Assembly: GCF_021742065.1 (NCBI RefSeq)
Contig: NZ_JAKKIE010000009.1
Span: forward strand, 32,415-96,414
DNA from: Rhizorhapis sp. SPR117
GTDB taxonomy: Bacteria > Pseudomonadota > Alphaproteobacteria > Sphingomonadales > Sphingomonadaceae
DNA length: 64,000 nucleotides
Direction: 5' to 3'
Shown: positions 17,504 through 27,206 of the stretch, piece by piece
Layout: every line of letters begins with the position of its first letter
Position numbering within the stretch: position 1 is the stretch's first letter
Position numbers and translations under genes: made by a program
The notes under the pieces: model-generated
Seen by the model: only the letters and a program-made list of their open reading frames with translations
Databases searched by the model: none
Told to the model about the DNA's origin: nothing

Positions 17504-18052
17504 CTAGCGTTCGCCAATTTTGGGCGGTCCGCTGGAATTGGCAAGTCCCTGTGCAAGCGATTCCAGCACTGCGCGCAATTCGGGATCGCCGATGTCGCGC
17601 AGGCTGTCGCCCAATTCGACAGGAATGGGCCGGAGCATCCTGGGCGGCGGGCGGCGTTCGATGTCCCCTCCCTGCGGTTCGACTGTTCCCTGCCGCATCG
17701 CCACCTTGGCGACGGCATTATAGCCGAAGAAGCGATTCACCCGTTCGACAATCTCCGGCAGTACATGTTGCATCATAGGGGCAAAGCCGCTTGCCACGAT
17801 CAAGCTCAATGTGCCGCCCGCTTTTTGACCGACGGGAAAGCGAATCGATTCAGGTGCGGACACTTCAGCATATTTGCTACCGACAATTTCGTCCCAGCGG
17901 GTGACGATGCTGCTTTGAACAAAGCCGAAGCGCCGGAAAGCCGCGCGCCCGATATTGGGGACGATGTCAGCAATATTGCGCGCAGGCCCGCCGCGCGGCC
18001 TTTGATCCGCAGGGGATTTTTTGTCGGGGCGTTTCGTCATCGTCGGCATCAT
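17504..18052 (-). CDS. DUF721/DciA-like protein
   Basis: About 182 residues. The core (RRFGFVQSSIVTRWDEIVG, then a region ending in VNRFFGYNAVAKV) matches the DUF721 family. DciA members of this family help load replicative helicase in bacteria lacking DnaC/DnaI. The start is chosen at ATG 18052 to limit overlap with the divergent mutY, though a further ATG at 18040 is equally credible. The C-terminal third is low complexity, rich in Pro and Arg. It is the first gene of the minus-strand dsbA-like and smc run. Confidence 0.8.
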   Translation of the reverse strand: MMPTMTKRPDKKSPADQRPRGGPARNIADIVPNIGRAAFRRFGFVQSSIVTRWDEIVGSKYAEVSAPESIRFPVGQKAGGTLSLIVASGFAPMMQHVLPEIVERVNRFFGYNAVAKVAMRQGTVEPQGGDIERRPPPRMLRPIPVELGDSLRDIGDPELRAVLESLAQGLANSSGPPKIGER

Positions 18053-18065
18053 GGCATAGCGGGGT

Positions 18066-19133
18066 ATGCCCGTCGATGACCAAATCAGCATGAAACAGAC
18101 AAGCGGAATATCCGTCAGACTGCTTGCCCATTATGATAGTCATGCACGGACATTGCCGTGGCGTTCGGCACCGGGCGCCAATGCGGCTGATCCATATCGC
18201 GTCTGGTTGTCCGAAATCATGTTGCAGCAGACGACGGTGGCGGCGGTAAAGCCCTATTTCGAAAAATTTACGGTGCGATGGCCCGATGTGATGGCGCTCG
18301 CCGATGCGGACGAAGCCGAGTTGATGGCGGCATGGGCAGGGCTTGGCTATTATGCACGAGCACGTAATCTGCTCGCCTGCGCCCGGATCGTGGCGAAGGA
18401 ACATGGCGGGGATTTTCCTGCGAACGAGGCGGCGCTGCGGGTGCTGCCGGGTATTGGCGCTTATACCGCCGCCGCCATCGCTGCCATCGCCTTTGGAAAG
18501 AGGGCCGTCGTGGTCGATGCCAATGTCGAACGAGTCGTAGCGCGGCTGTTTGCGATTGGCACGCCGCTGCCCCAGGCGCGGACAGAGATTCGCACGGCGA
18601 CTGACAGGATCACGCCCGATATGCGCGCCGGGGATTTTGCGCAGGCGATGATGGATCTGGGCGCAACGGTGTGCACGGTCCGCAATCCTCTGTGCGCGCT
18701 CTGCCCCCTGAACGCGGACTGCGCGGCCTATGCGGCAGGCGATCCCACGGGCTTTCCGGTCAAACCGGCAAGGAAGGCACGGCCTGAACGGCACGGCTAT
18801 GTCTGGTGGATGCAGAATGACGGCCATGTCTGGCTCATCCGCCGCCCGGGCAAGGGATTGCTGGGGGGGATGCGGGCGCTGCCGACCTCTGCCTGGGACA
18901 AGGAACCGGACTATGCGCCCCCCATTGCAGGGCAGTGGAACCGGGTAGCGGCGCCGATCGTGCACGTCTTTACTCATTTTGCCCTGAACCTTCAGGTTGA
19001 GTGGCTGCATATCGAAAGAGATTGCATGACTGGCCAAGCGGGGGAATGGTGGCCGATAGACGCAATGAACGATGCGGGATTGCCGACATTGTTTGCCAAG
19101 GCCGCATGGGCCGTGATGGAGGAGATTGCCTGA
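18066..19133 (+). CDS. mutY: A/G-specific adenine glycosylase
   Basis: This 355-residue base-excision enzyme removes adenine mispaired with 8-oxoguanine. The catalytic Glu lies in SEIMLQQT near residue 50. The helix-hairpin-helix motif LPGIGAYTAAAIAAIAF is followed by the catalytic Asp in VDANVERV. A 4Fe-4S cluster is predicted from CTVRNPLCALCPLNADC, with C-x6-C-x2-C-x5-C spacing. The C-terminal region resembles the NUDIX-like 8-oxoG-recognition domain. Its stop overlaps the nudC start (TGATG), giving a repair and nucleotide-sanitation pair. A start at 18090 is possible. Confidence 0.95.
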   Translation: MPVDDQISMKQTSGISVRLLAHYDSHARTLPWRSAPGANAADPYRVWLSEIMLQQTTVAAVKPYFEKFTVRWPDVMALADADEAELMAAWAGLGYYARARNLLACARIVAKEHGGDFPANEAALRVLPGIGAYTAAAIAAIAFGKRAVVVDANVERVVARLFAIGTPLPQARTEIRTATDRITPDMRAGDFAQAMMDLGATVCTVRNPLCALCPLNADCAAYAAGDPTGFPVKPARKARPERHGYVWWMQNDGHVWLIRRPGKGLLGGMRALPTSAWDKEPDYAPPIAGQWNRVAAPIVHVFTHFALNLQVEWLHIERDCMTGQAGEWWPIDAMNDAGLPTLFAKAAWAVMEEIA

Positions 19134-20026
19134 TGCAGCTTATGTCCGGGAACGCAGGTTTTACAGGGGGCGTTCTCGACCGGGCGGATCAAGTGCGCAC
19201 CAATCCTGCGCTTCTGGCAGAAGCATTCGCCGATTCGCGCGCACGGTTGCTGGTACTCGATGGCCTTGATCCAGTATTAGGTGAGGATGGCGATCTGGCT
19301 TGGGCCAGTCTTTCCCCCGGCCGTGTGCCGGACGATTTCATCCTGCTTGGAATGGATGAGGCAGGGCCGGTCTTTGCGGAGATCAGCCCGAATATCCCCC
19401 ATGCCGGAACCTTTGCGCCGCGCGTGTGGGAACTTGCGCAGCTGCTCAAGTCTGAGGCCTTGGCATTATATGGTTGTGCCCGCAGCGTGATCGATTGGCA
19501 CAAGCGCCACGGCTTTTGCGCCAACTGCGGAATGCCGACCGAAGTTGTCAAAGCCGGTTGGTCGCGAAGATGTGTCGGATGCGAGGCGGAACATTTTCCG
19601 CGTGTCGATCCGGTCACTATCATGCTGGCCGAACATGATGGCCGGATATTGGTGGGGCGGCAGGCACGCTTTCCCGCCGGACGCTATTCGGCGCTGGCGG
19701 GTTTCGTTGAACCGGGTGAGACGATCGAGGAAGCAGTTGCGCGTGAACTGTGGGAGGAAGCAGGCATTCGCGTGCATAGTGTGCGCTATATCACCAGTCA
19801 GCCCTGGCCTTTTCCGTCATCGTTGATGATTGCATGTATCGGGCACACCGACGATCCGACGCTGACCCTCGATACGACCGAGATCGAGGATGCGAAATGG
19901 GTTGATGCCGCTGGGGTCCGTGCGGCTCTTGCGGGCGAAACCGATGCGCCTTTCATGGCGCCGCCCCCGATGGCTGTGGCGCATACGCTGTTGCGGCATT
20001 GGATTGATGGGCGAGAACAGGCCTGA
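19133..20026 (+). CDS. nudC: NAD+ diphosphatase (NUDIX hydrolase)
   Basis: This 297-residue enzyme hydrolyses NAD(H) to NMN and AMP and, in the family, can remove NAD caps from RNA. A zinc ribbon (FCANCGMP with a second Cys pair in RRCVGCEAE) precedes the NUDIX box GFVEPGETIEEAVARELWEE. The NudC-specific SQPWPFP motif follows. The start is placed at ATG 19133, overlapping the mutY stop; an upstream in-frame start would read well into mutY. Confidence 0.94.
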   Translation: MQLMSGNAGFTGGVLDRADQVRTNPALLAEAFADSRARLLVLDGLDPVLGEDGDLAWASLSPGRVPDDFILLGMDEAGPVFAEISPNIPHAGTFAPRVWELAQLLKSEALALYGCARSVIDWHKRHGFCANCGMPTEVVKAGWSRRCVGCEAEHFPRVDPVTIMLAEHDGRILVGRQARFPAGRYSALAGFVEPGETIEEAVARELWEEAGIRVHSVRYITSQPWPFPSSLMIACIGHTDDPTLTLDTTEIEDAKWVDAAGVRAALAGETDAPFMAPPPMAVAHTLLRHWIDGREQA

Positions 20027-20028
20027 CT

Positions 20029-20982
20029 TTAGGCCGCCGCGCGTATCAATCGGTCATTGATGGCCATACCCAAGCCGTCCGCCGGGATCGGGGCGATGGC
20101 GATGGCGACGGCGGGGCTGGCGTCGGCACGGTGCAGGGCGTCAAACAGGCGTGATGCCGCTTGCGTCAGGTCACCACTCTCGCTCAGATTGAAATCGCAT
20201 GCCATCGTGCCAAGGCCGATCATAAATTCACCCGAGCGCGCCGATGCGGCATTGAGGCGCAGTGGCTTGGCCGGGGCATAATGGCTTGATAGCTGTCCGG
20301 GGGCTTCGACTTTGCCATTATCTGTCCGCGTGACGCGAAGGCCTGTCGATTGTTCCAACATGTCCACCGTCACTGGACCCGGGCGAAGTAACCTTATGGA
20401 GCTGTCTTCCGGCACGATAATTGTAGATTCCAGCCCCTGTTCCGTGGGGCCGGCATCAAGGATCATTGGGATTCGTCCATTCAGGCTGGCCGCCACATGC
20501 TTTGCTCTTGTCGGGCTGATCGAACCGCTGGCATTGGCCGATGGTGCGGCAAGGGGGCGGCCGCTTTCCCGGATCAGGCCCTGCATCGCGGGGTGTGCGG
20601 GACAACGCAGCGCGATGGTGGAAAGGCCCGCCGTCACCAGAGAAGCAATGTCGCTATCGTTACGCAGCGGCAGGACAAGCGTCAGCGGTCCGGGCCAGAA
20701 ACGAGCGGCAAGCTGCTCTGCAAGCGGTGAAAAATGTGCTATGCTTCGTGCCATATCCATGTCAGCAACGTGCACAATTAGCGGGTTGAAGCTTGGTCGA
20801 CCCTTGGCGGCATAAATGCGCGCCACCGCGTCGGGATTCGTGGCGTCGGCGGCAAGGCCGTAAACGGTTTCCGTGGTTATGGCGACCGTCTGGCCCATCC
20901 GGATCAGGTCTGCCGCATCGCGCAACGCGGCCATGCCGTAGCGGCACATTTGCGTTGAAAAGGGCGGGTTTGAGCTGGTCAC
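20029..20982 (-). CDS. L-threonylcarbamoyladenylate synthase, Sua5 type
   Basis: The 317-residue protein makes threonylcarbamoyl-AMP for t6A37 tRNA modification. The YrdC-like domain shows TETVYGLAADA, KGRPSFNPLIVHV and PSANASGSISPT motifs. The additional C-terminal domain (after PGQLSSHYAPAKPL) identifies the long Sua5 form rather than short TsaC. The start is a GTG at 20982. It converges with nudC, with the two stops only a few bases apart. Confidence 0.94.
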   Translation of the reverse strand: MTSSNPPFSTQMCRYGMAALRDAADLIRMGQTVAITTETVYGLAADATNPDAVARIYAAKGRPSFNPLIVHVADMDMARSIAHFSPLAEQLAARFWPGPLTLVLPLRNDSDIASLVTAGLSTIALRCPAHPAMQGLIRESGRPLAAPSANASGSISPTRAKHVAASLNGRIPMILDAGPTEQGLESTIIVPEDSSIRLLRPGPVTVDMLEQSTGLRVTRTDNGKVEAPGQLSSHYAPAKPLRLNAASARSGEFMIGLGTMACDFNLSESGDLTQAASRLFDALHRADASPAVAIAIAPIPADGLGMAINDRLIRAAA

Positions 20983-21048
20983 AACTGGGCGCTATAGCGG
21001 GCGCGAATCGGGCGTCCAAGCGCTAAAAGCAATGAGGGCACTCTGGCA

Positions 21049-22788
21049 ATGGAATACAAGTCTCCGACTGTCGAACAGCGTTTCGTGCTGGATCACGTTA
21101 CCCGCCTTGCTGAATTGGCCGAACATGATGCCTTCGCGGCGGCGTCACCCGACATGGTAGACGCTATTATCGAGGGAGCGGGCCAGTTTGCGGAGGACGA
21201 ATATGCGCCGCTCAATCGGATTGGCGACATGGAGGGCGCGAAATGGAATGACGGCAAGGTCACCTTGCCCGAAGGATTTCGTTCGGCTTACCAGTCCTTC
21301 GTCCATAATGGCTGGGGCACGATCAATGGGCCAGAGGCCTTTGGCGGACAAGGCCTGCCCTTTTCACTGTTCAGCGTCGTGATGGAAGATCTGGGCAGCG
21401 CCAATTTGGGATTCTCGCTGGTCAACATGCTGACCCCCGCTGCGATCGAGGCGTTGATGGCGCATGGAACGGCGGAGCAACAGAGCAAATGGCTGCCCAA
21501 GCTGATCACTGGCGAATGGACGGGTACAATGAACCTGACCGAACCGCAGGCAGGTTCCGACGTCGGCGCATTGAGCACCATGGCGACTCCCGTGGATGAT
21601 GGCACGTACCGGATCAAGGGGCAAAAAATCTTCATCACCTTTGGCGAACATGATCTGACGGACAATATCGTCCACCTGATCCTTGCCCGCACGCCCGGCG
21701 CACCGGCGGGAACGAAGGGCATTTCGCTGTTCATCGTTCCCAAATACCGTGTCGATGACGCGGGAAATATCGGGGCGCTGAACGATGTTCATTGTGCGTC
21801 GATCGAACACAAGCTGGGCATTCACGCCTCGCCCACCTGCGTCATGTCCTATGGCGACCATGACGATTGTATCGGCGAGCTGATCGGCGACGAGTTCGGC
21901 GGCATGAAGGCGATGTTCACGATGATGAATCAGGCGCGCCTCAATGTCGGCAGCCAGGGCGTGCAAATCGCCGAACGCGCGACGCAGCAGGCGATCGCTT
22001 ATGCTGCCGAACGCATTCAGTCGGCCCGCGCCGATGGTTCCTCGCCCGACCCCGTTGCGATCATCGAGCATCCTGACGTGCGACGGATGTTGATCCGCAT
22101 GAAGGCGCTGACGCAGGCGGCCCGCGCGCTGATCTATTATGCGGCGGGCCAGGTGGACCGGAGGCATCTGGGCATCGAAGGCGCAAAAAAGCGTCTCGAC
22201 ATACTGACCCCGCTGGCCAAGGCTTATGCCACCGACATGGGTTGCGAAGTCGCTTCCCTGGGTGTGCAGGTGCATGGCGGCATGGGTTTCATCGAGGAAA
22301 CTGGCGCAGCGCAATATTATCGCGATGCCCGCATTACGCCCATTTATGAAGGCACCAACGGCATTCAGGCCGCTGACCTGGTGGGCCGAAAGCTGACCGG
22401 CGATGGCGGCGAGGGGTTGAAGAGCCTTCTATCGGATATTCGCATCGAATGCGGTGGCGAGGCGGCGTTGATGACATTGGCCGACGCAGTGGAGCGAACA
22501 GCCGATTGGATGCTGGGTGCGTCCGTCAATGACCGGATGGCGGGCAGCTATCCCTTTCTCACCATGGTTTCGGTCGCGACCTGCGGCTGGTTGATGGCGC
22601 GACAGGGTCGGGCAGCGTCGGAAAGGCTGCGGCAGGGCGACGGCGACCCGGCTTTCCTGAAATCGAAGGAAGTAATGGTGCGCTACTATCTCGACCATGT
22701 GGTGCCAGAGGCGCTGGGCCTCAAGGCGCAAGCAATGGCAGGCGCGGAGTTGTTGTATGAGTTGGCTGCGGAGGAGTTGGCGATTTAA
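21049..22788 (+). CDS. Acyl-CoA dehydrogenase with C-terminal extension
   Basis: This 579-residue flavoprotein matches the larger acyl-CoA dehydrogenases that carry an extra C-terminal helical domain. The middle domain has NLTEPQAGSDVGAL and the FAD-contact TFGEHD region. The C-terminal helical domain has VQVHGGMGFIEETGAAQYYRDARI and IYEGTNGIQA, whose Glu is the probable catalytic base. It likely oxidises fatty acyl-CoA or a related thioester, but chain-length specificity cannot be read. No electron-transfer or beta-oxidation partner is adjacent. Confidence 0.93.
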   Translation: MEYKSPTVEQRFVLDHVTRLAELAEHDAFAAASPDMVDAIIEGAGQFAEDEYAPLNRIGDMEGAKWNDGKVTLPEGFRSAYQSFVHNGWGTINGPEAFGGQGLPFSLFSVVMEDLGSANLGFSLVNMLTPAAIEALMAHGTAEQQSKWLPKLITGEWTGTMNLTEPQAGSDVGALSTMATPVDDGTYRIKGQKIFITFGEHDLTDNIVHLILARTPGAPAGTKGISLFIVPKYRVDDAGNIGALNDVHCASIEHKLGIHASPTCVMSYGDHDDCIGELIGDEFGGMKAMFTMMNQARLNVGSQGVQIAERATQQAIAYAAERIQSARADGSSPDPVAIIEHPDVRRMLIRMKALTQAARALIYYAAGQVDRRHLGIEGAKKRLDILTPLAKAYATDMGCEVASLGVQVHGGMGFIEETGAAQYYRDARITPIYEGTNGIQAADLVGRKLTGDGGEGLKSLLSDIRIECGGEAALMTLADAVERTADWMLGASVNDRMAGSYPFLTMVSVATCGWLMARQGRAASERLRQGDGDPAFLKSKEVMVRYYLDHVVPEALGLKAQAMAGAELLYELAAEELAI

Positions 22789-22851
22789 TTTTGGCCTGTA
22801 TGGGCGCGACGATGGTGTGGCATCTCTTATGTCCTCTGCTAAAGCGACGTC

Positions 22852-23667
22852 ATGACCGACAAACTGATCGCCCGTATAGCCGACGCTTTGGACCGACTCG
22901 CCCCCGCGCCATTGCCATCTGCGGACCTTGCCGCTTCGCCTGCCTATATCTGGGACGGCGCCGTGATCCAGTCCGTAGCGGCTTTTGCGCCTATTCCTTA
23001 TGATCTGCTGACCGGCATCGATGCGCAGAAATCGCAGCTTCTGGAAAATACCCGTCGCCTCGCCGCTGGCCATGCTGCGCATGATGTGCTGCTTTGGGGC
23101 GCGCGGGGGACCGGGAAGTCGGCCAGCGTTTCCTCGGTCATCGGCCAGCTGCAGGAAGAAGGCCTGGACATTGCGCTGATTCAGTTTGCCACTGATCGTT
23201 TGAAGACATTACCGGACCTTTTCACTCTGCTGCGCGGTACGGCGCGGGCATTTGTGCTGTTCATCGACGATCTGGGCTTTGACGATGTCGGCGGCGATGC
23301 GCGGGCGTTCCGGTCGCTGTTGCAGGGGTCGGCGACAGCGCGACTGGACAATGTGCGGTTGTATGTCACATCCAACCGCCGCCATATCGTGCCGCGGAAC
23401 ATGGGGGAGCAGGACGATCCCATCAACAAGCGCGATGTCGTGGACGACAAGTTGGCGCTGTCCGACCGTTTTGGGCTCAGCCTTGGCTTTCATAATATCG
23501 ATCAGGATGCCTATGTGGCCATCGTTGCGGGCTATGCCGGGCATTATGGGCTGGATTTCGATCCGCAAGAGGCTGTGCAGTGGTCCACCGTGCGCGGCAG
23601 CCGGTCGGGTCGCGTGGCGTGGCAATATGTCGTGGAACTGGCAGGGCGAAAGGGTATCAGAATCTAG
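22852..23667 (+). CDS. DUF815-family AAA+ ATPase
   Basis: The 271-residue protein has Walker A GARGTGKS, Walker [13 protein letters not shown], and the sensor region [12 protein letters not shown] followed by an [20 protein letters not shown] segment typical of DUF815. Members are widespread, uncharacterised AAA+ proteins. No client protein is evident here. It lies 50 bp before hisG on the same strand. Confidence 0.88.
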   Translation: MTDKLIARIADALDRLAPAPLPSADLAASPAYIWDGAVIQSVAAFAPIPYDLLTGIDAQKSQLLENTRRLAAGHAAHDVLLWGARGTGKSASVSSVIGQLQEEGLDIALIQFATDRLKTLPDLFTLLRGTARAFVLFIDDLGFDDVGGDARAFRSLLQGSATARLDNVRLYVTSNRRHIVPRNMGEQDDPINKRDVVDDKLALSDRFGLSLGFHNIDQDAYVAIVAGYAGHYGLDFDPQEAVQWSTVRGSRSGRVAWQYVVELAGRKGIRI

Positions 23668-23717
23668 CGGTCCCCATGTTGCCCTTTTCCCTGGCGCCAA
23701 GTAAAGCGCCTGACATC

Positions 23718-24380
23718 ATGACCAAGCCGCTGATCATTGCCATCCCCAAGGGACGTATCCTGGATGAAGCCCTGCCGCTGCTCGCCAAGGTGGGTATCGC
23801 GCCAGAAGCGGATTTCCATGACAAGAACAGCCGCGCACTCAAATTCGCGACCAATCATGAAAATATTTCGATCATCCGGGTGCGGGCATTCGACGTCGCG
23901 ACCTTCGTTGCGCATGGCGCGGCACAGATCGGTATTGTCGGGTCCGATGTGGTTGAGGAATTCAACTATTCGGAATTATATGCGCCGGTCGATCTGAACA
24001 TCGGCCATTGCCGTCTGTCGGTTGCCGAGCCTGTAGGCCTTGCCGCCGAAGACCAGAGCGCGATGAGCCATGTCCGCGTTGCAACGAAATACCCCGGCCT
24101 TACCCGCCGCCATTTCGAACGGCAGGGCATTCAGGCCGAATGCGTAAAGCTGAACGGTGCGATGGAGCTTGCGCCATCGCTTGGGCTGTCGCGGCGGATC
24201 GTGGACCTTGTGTCATCCGGCGCGACATTGAAGGCGAATGGCTTGGTGGAAACCAGCATTATCATGCAGATATCCGCACGTCTGATCGTCAACCGTGCCG
24301 CCTTCAAGATGCGTTCGGGCGAGATAATGCCGCTGGTCGAGGCCTTTCGTAAAGCGGTGGAGACACGGGATGCCCCTTAG
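23718..24380 (+). CDS. hisG: ATP phosphoribosyltransferase catalytic subunit, short form
   Basis: This 220-residue enzyme performs the first committed step of histidine synthesis, joining ATP and PRPP. It opens with [12 protein letters not shown] and has the [21 protein letters not shown] segment. The PRPP loop lies in the [15 protein letters not shown] region. The short length shows that the C-terminal regulatory domain of long HisG is absent, so HisZ (9948-11078) is expected to be required. It overlaps hisD by 11 bp. The start is set at ATG 23718, since a 46-codon upstream extension reads into the DUF815 gene. Confidence 0.95.
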   Translation: MTKPLIIAIPKGRILDEALPLLAKVGIAPEADFHDKNSRALKFATNHENISIIRVRAFDVATFVAHGAAQIGIVGSDVVEEFNYSELYAPVDLNIGHCRLSVAEPVGLAAEDQSAMSHVRVATKYPGLTRRHFERQGIQAECVKLNGAMELAPSLGLSRRIVDLVSSGATLKANGLVETSIIMQISARLIVNRAAFKMRSGEIMPLVEAFRKAVETRDAP

Positions 24381-25656
24381 GCTTTCTATCCGTGAGGCCG
24401 GTTTCGATGCGGCATTCACAGCGCTGGTGAATGCGCGGCGTGAGGCCGACGAGGATGTTTCGCGGGACGTCACCGCAATATTGCGCGCAGTGCGGGAGCG
24501 CGGCGATGCGGCGCTGGCCGATTACACGCAGCGTTTCGACGGTCATGACTTAAATGCCAGCGGTTGGAACATTGCGACGGCTGATCGCAAGGCCGCCCTC
24601 AATGGGCTTTCGACGCCACTGCGTGATGCGCTGGAACTCGCCGCAACGCGGATCGCGGCCTATCATGAAAGGCAGAAGCCGCAGGATAGTGACAGCGTGG
24701 ATGCAGCAGGCGTGCGGCTTGGCGCGCGCTGGCGTGCGGTTGATGCGGCCGGGCTTTATGTGCCGGGCGGTCGGGCGGCCTACCCCAGTTCGGTCCTGAT
24801 GAATGCCATTCCGGCCAAGGTTGCGGGCGTCGAGCGGATCGCCATTGTGACGCCCACACCCAATGGCGATATCAACCCGCTGGTTCTTGCCGCTGCCGAA
24901 ATTGCAGGAGTTGAAGAAATCTGGCGTGTGGGCGGAGCGCAGGCGGTGGCCGCACTTGCCTATGGCACTGACAAGATCAAGCCGGTCGATGTCGTCACCG
25001 GTCCCGGCAATGCCTGGGTGGCAGAGGCAAAGAGGCAGCTTTACGGGGTGGTCGGCATCGACATGGTGGCTGGCCCTTCTGAAATCGTCGTGGTGGCGGA
25101 TGGCAAGAACGATGCGGAATGGATTGCGGCGGATTTGCTGAGCCAATCCGAACATGACCCCACCAGCCAGTCGATCCTGTTTACCGATGATGCGGCCTTT
25201 GCCGATGCAGTCGCGGCGGCGGTCGAGCGGCAGATACCTGCGCTGTCCACCCATGCGGTTGCGCGCGCGAGCTGGGACGCCAATGGCGCGATTATATTGG
25301 TCGATACATTGGAAGAGGCTCTGCCACTGGTGGATCGCCTCGCGCCCGAGCATCTGGAACTGGCGGTCGATGATCCGCAGGCGCTATTCAAATGCGTGCG
25401 TCACGCAGGCTCCGTCTTCATGGGCCGGATGACGCCTGAAGCGGTGGGTGATTATGTGGCGGGACCAAACCATGTGTTGCCCACCGGCCGCCGTGCACGT
25501 TTTTCATCAGGGCTGTCGGTACTCGACTTCATGAAACGCACCAGCTTCCTTGCGCTTGACCAGCGGGCGATAGAGGCCATTGGTCCTGCCGCCGTTGCGC
25601 TGGCGGAGGCGGAGGGATTGCCTGCCCATGCTGCTTCGGTGCGGTTGCGGCTTTAA
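24370..25656 (+). CDS. hisD: Histidinol dehydrogenase
   Basis: This 428-residue zinc enzyme catalyses the final two oxidations from histidinol to histidine. Diagnostic segments are [50 protein letters not shown] and the catalytic/metal region [14 protein letters not shown], with LAPEHLEL and [20 protein letters not shown] near the C-terminus. It overlaps the end of hisG and is followed 7 bp later by nusB, suggesting a hisG-hisD-nusB transcript. Confidence 0.97.
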   Translation: MPLRLSIREAGFDAAFTALVNARREADEDVSRDVTAILRAVRERGDAALADYTQRFDGHDLNASGWNIATADRKAALNGLSTPLRDALELAATRIAAYHERQKPQDSDSVDAAGVRLGARWRAVDAAGLYVPGGRAAYPSSVLMNAIPAKVAGVERIAIVTPTPNGDINPLVLAAAEIAGVEEIWRVGGAQAVAALAYGTDKIKPVDVVTGPGNAWVAEAKRQLYGVVGIDMVAGPSEIVVVADGKNDAEWIAADLLSQSEHDPTSQSILFTDDAAFADAVAAAVERQIPALSTHAVARASWDANGAIILVDTLEEALPLVDRLAPEHLELAVDDPQALFKCVRHAGSVFMGRMTPEAVGDYVAGPNHVLPTGRRARFSSGLSVLDFMKRTSFLALDQRAIEAIGPAAVALAEAEGLPAHAASVRLRL

Positions 25657-25663
25657 GGAATTT

Positions 25664-26110
25664 ATGACCGATCGATCCAAATCCCGCTCTGCCGCCCGCC
25701 TCGCTGCGGTTCAGGCGCTGTATCAGAAGGATATGGAAGGCACGCCGCTGCCTATGTTGCTGCGCGAATTCCACGAATATCGCCTGGGCCAGACCATTGA
25801 AGATGTGACCTATACCGAGGCGGAGCGCGATTTTTTCGACGACTTGGTGGCCGGAGTGGACAAGCGCCGGTCGGAAATAGACACGCTGATCGAGGGCAAG
25901 CTGGCGCAGGGTTGGTCGCTGGCGCGGCTCGACAAGCCCATGCACCAGATCTTGCGCGCGGGTGCCTATGAATTGATGGCGCGACCCGATGTGCCGACGG
26001 CTACCGTGATAACCGAATATGTTGATGTGGCTCACGCCTTTTACGACAAGCGCGAAAGCGGGTTCGTCAACGGCCTGCTGGATGCGATTTCGAAGGATGT
26101 GCGGGGCTGA
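25664..26110 (+). CDS. nusB: Transcription antitermination factor NusB
   Basis: The 148-residue RNA-binding protein works with NusE and others in antitermination at rRNA operons. The all-helical NusB fold shows ARLAAVQALYQ at the N-terminus, a central region with LDKPMHQILRAGAYEL, and the terminal KRESGFVNGLLDAI motif. The start is ATG 25664 with an upstream AAGGAA; a longer frame would overlap hisD. The gene precedes thiL, as is common in proteobacteria. Confidence 0.94.
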   Translation: MTDRSKSRSAARLAAVQALYQKDMEGTPLPMLLREFHEYRLGQTIEDVTYTEAERDFFDDLVAGVDKRRSEIDTLIEGKLAQGWSLARLDKPMHQILRAGAYELMARPDVPTATVITEYVDVAHAFYDKRESGFVNGLLDAISKDVRG

Positions 26111-26149
26111 TATTCCGCCTCCTCCAGGGTGCTAAGGACTTTGTCAGTA

Positions 26150-27076
26150 ATGACTATGACCGGTGAATCCGCTTTTATCGAACGACTGCGCACCCTTGCC
26201 GCCAGTGACGCCGCGCGGGGGTTGATGGACGATGTGGCGGTGCTCGATGTCGGCGGCAGACAGCTTGTCATTACCAGTGACACTATCGTTGCGGGCGTGC
26301 ATTTCCTGAAAAATGATCCACCCGAAGACGTCGGCTGGAAGCTGGCGGCAGTGAACCTGTCCGATCTCGCCGCAAAGGGTGCGCAGCCGATCGCGTGCCT
26401 GATGAATTATGCGTTGACCGGCGATGATAGCTGGGACGCGGCGTTCCTGACCGGCCTTAAAGATGCGCTCGACACATATGCCATGCCGTTGATCGGCGGG
26501 GATACGGTGGCATTGCCGAAAGGTGCGCCGGGGGTTTTTACATTGACTGCAATTGGCGAGGCGGGATCGGCAGTCCCGGCACGTTCCGGGGCACTGGCTG
26601 GGGACACGCTCTATGTCACAGGGACGATTGGCGCGGCGGGTCTGGGGCTGGATTTGGCGCGCCGGGGGATAACGGAGCCACTGGACCCGATCCGCGCCTA
26701 TCGCCGTCCGCAGCCATTGTTAGCGCAAGGGCGGGAGCTTGCGCCTTTGGTGCATGCCATGATGGACGTATCGGACGGCTTGCTGATAGATTCCGCACGG
26801 ATGGCGGCAGCGAGTAATATGGCGGTGGAAATCGCACTGGACCGGATGCCAGTATCGCGTGACGTCTTGGCAGGGCGCGGCGACAGCGTGGATTTGCGCA
26901 TGGCAGCGGGCACGGCAGGCGATGACTATCAACTGCTCTTTGCCGCGCCATCCGATACGATTTTGCCAATAGCTGCAACCGCAGTTGGCCGGTTTGACAT
27001 AGGACACGGATTGTCCCTGTCGTACATGGGTCGATCCGTCCCGGTGCCCGCGCGGCTGGGGTATGAACATGGATGA
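26150..27076 (+). CDS. thiL: Thiamine-monophosphate kinase
   Basis: About 308 residues. The enzyme phosphorylates thiamine monophosphate to thiamine diphosphate. The N-terminal segment has DDVAVLDVGGRQLVITSD, a metal-binding acid cluster, then KLAAVNLSDLAAKGAQP and GGDTVALPKG. The ATP-grasp-like C-terminal domain has MMDVSDGLLID and the TAGDDYQLLF motif. The start at ATG 26150 is preceded by AAGGA; ATG 26156 is also possible. No TPP riboswitch is visible upstream, consistent with expression from the nusB side. Confidence 0.94.
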   Translation: MTMTGESAFIERLRTLAASDAARGLMDDVAVLDVGGRQLVITSDTIVAGVHFLKNDPPEDVGWKLAAVNLSDLAAKGAQPIACLMNYALTGDDSWDAAFLTGLKDALDTYAMPLIGGDTVALPKGAPGVFTLTAIGEAGSAVPARSGALAGDTLYVTGTIGAAGLGLDLARRGITEPLDPIRAYRRPQPLLAQGRELAPLVHAMMDVSDGLLIDSARMAAASNMAVEIALDRMPVSRDVLAGRGDSVDLRMAAGTAGDDYQLLFAAPSDTILPIAATAVGRFDIGHGLSLSYMGRSVPVPARLGYEHG

Positions 27077-27206
27077 CGATTGTAATATTTGCATATCTGT
27101 TTGAACCGGCTTGACCTTCCTTTCCTGACCTATACCTTCCGCCCACATTCTGGACGTACATCCCGGCGTTACGGATTCGATATAAATGGGGGAAGAGGAA
27201 CAGCCT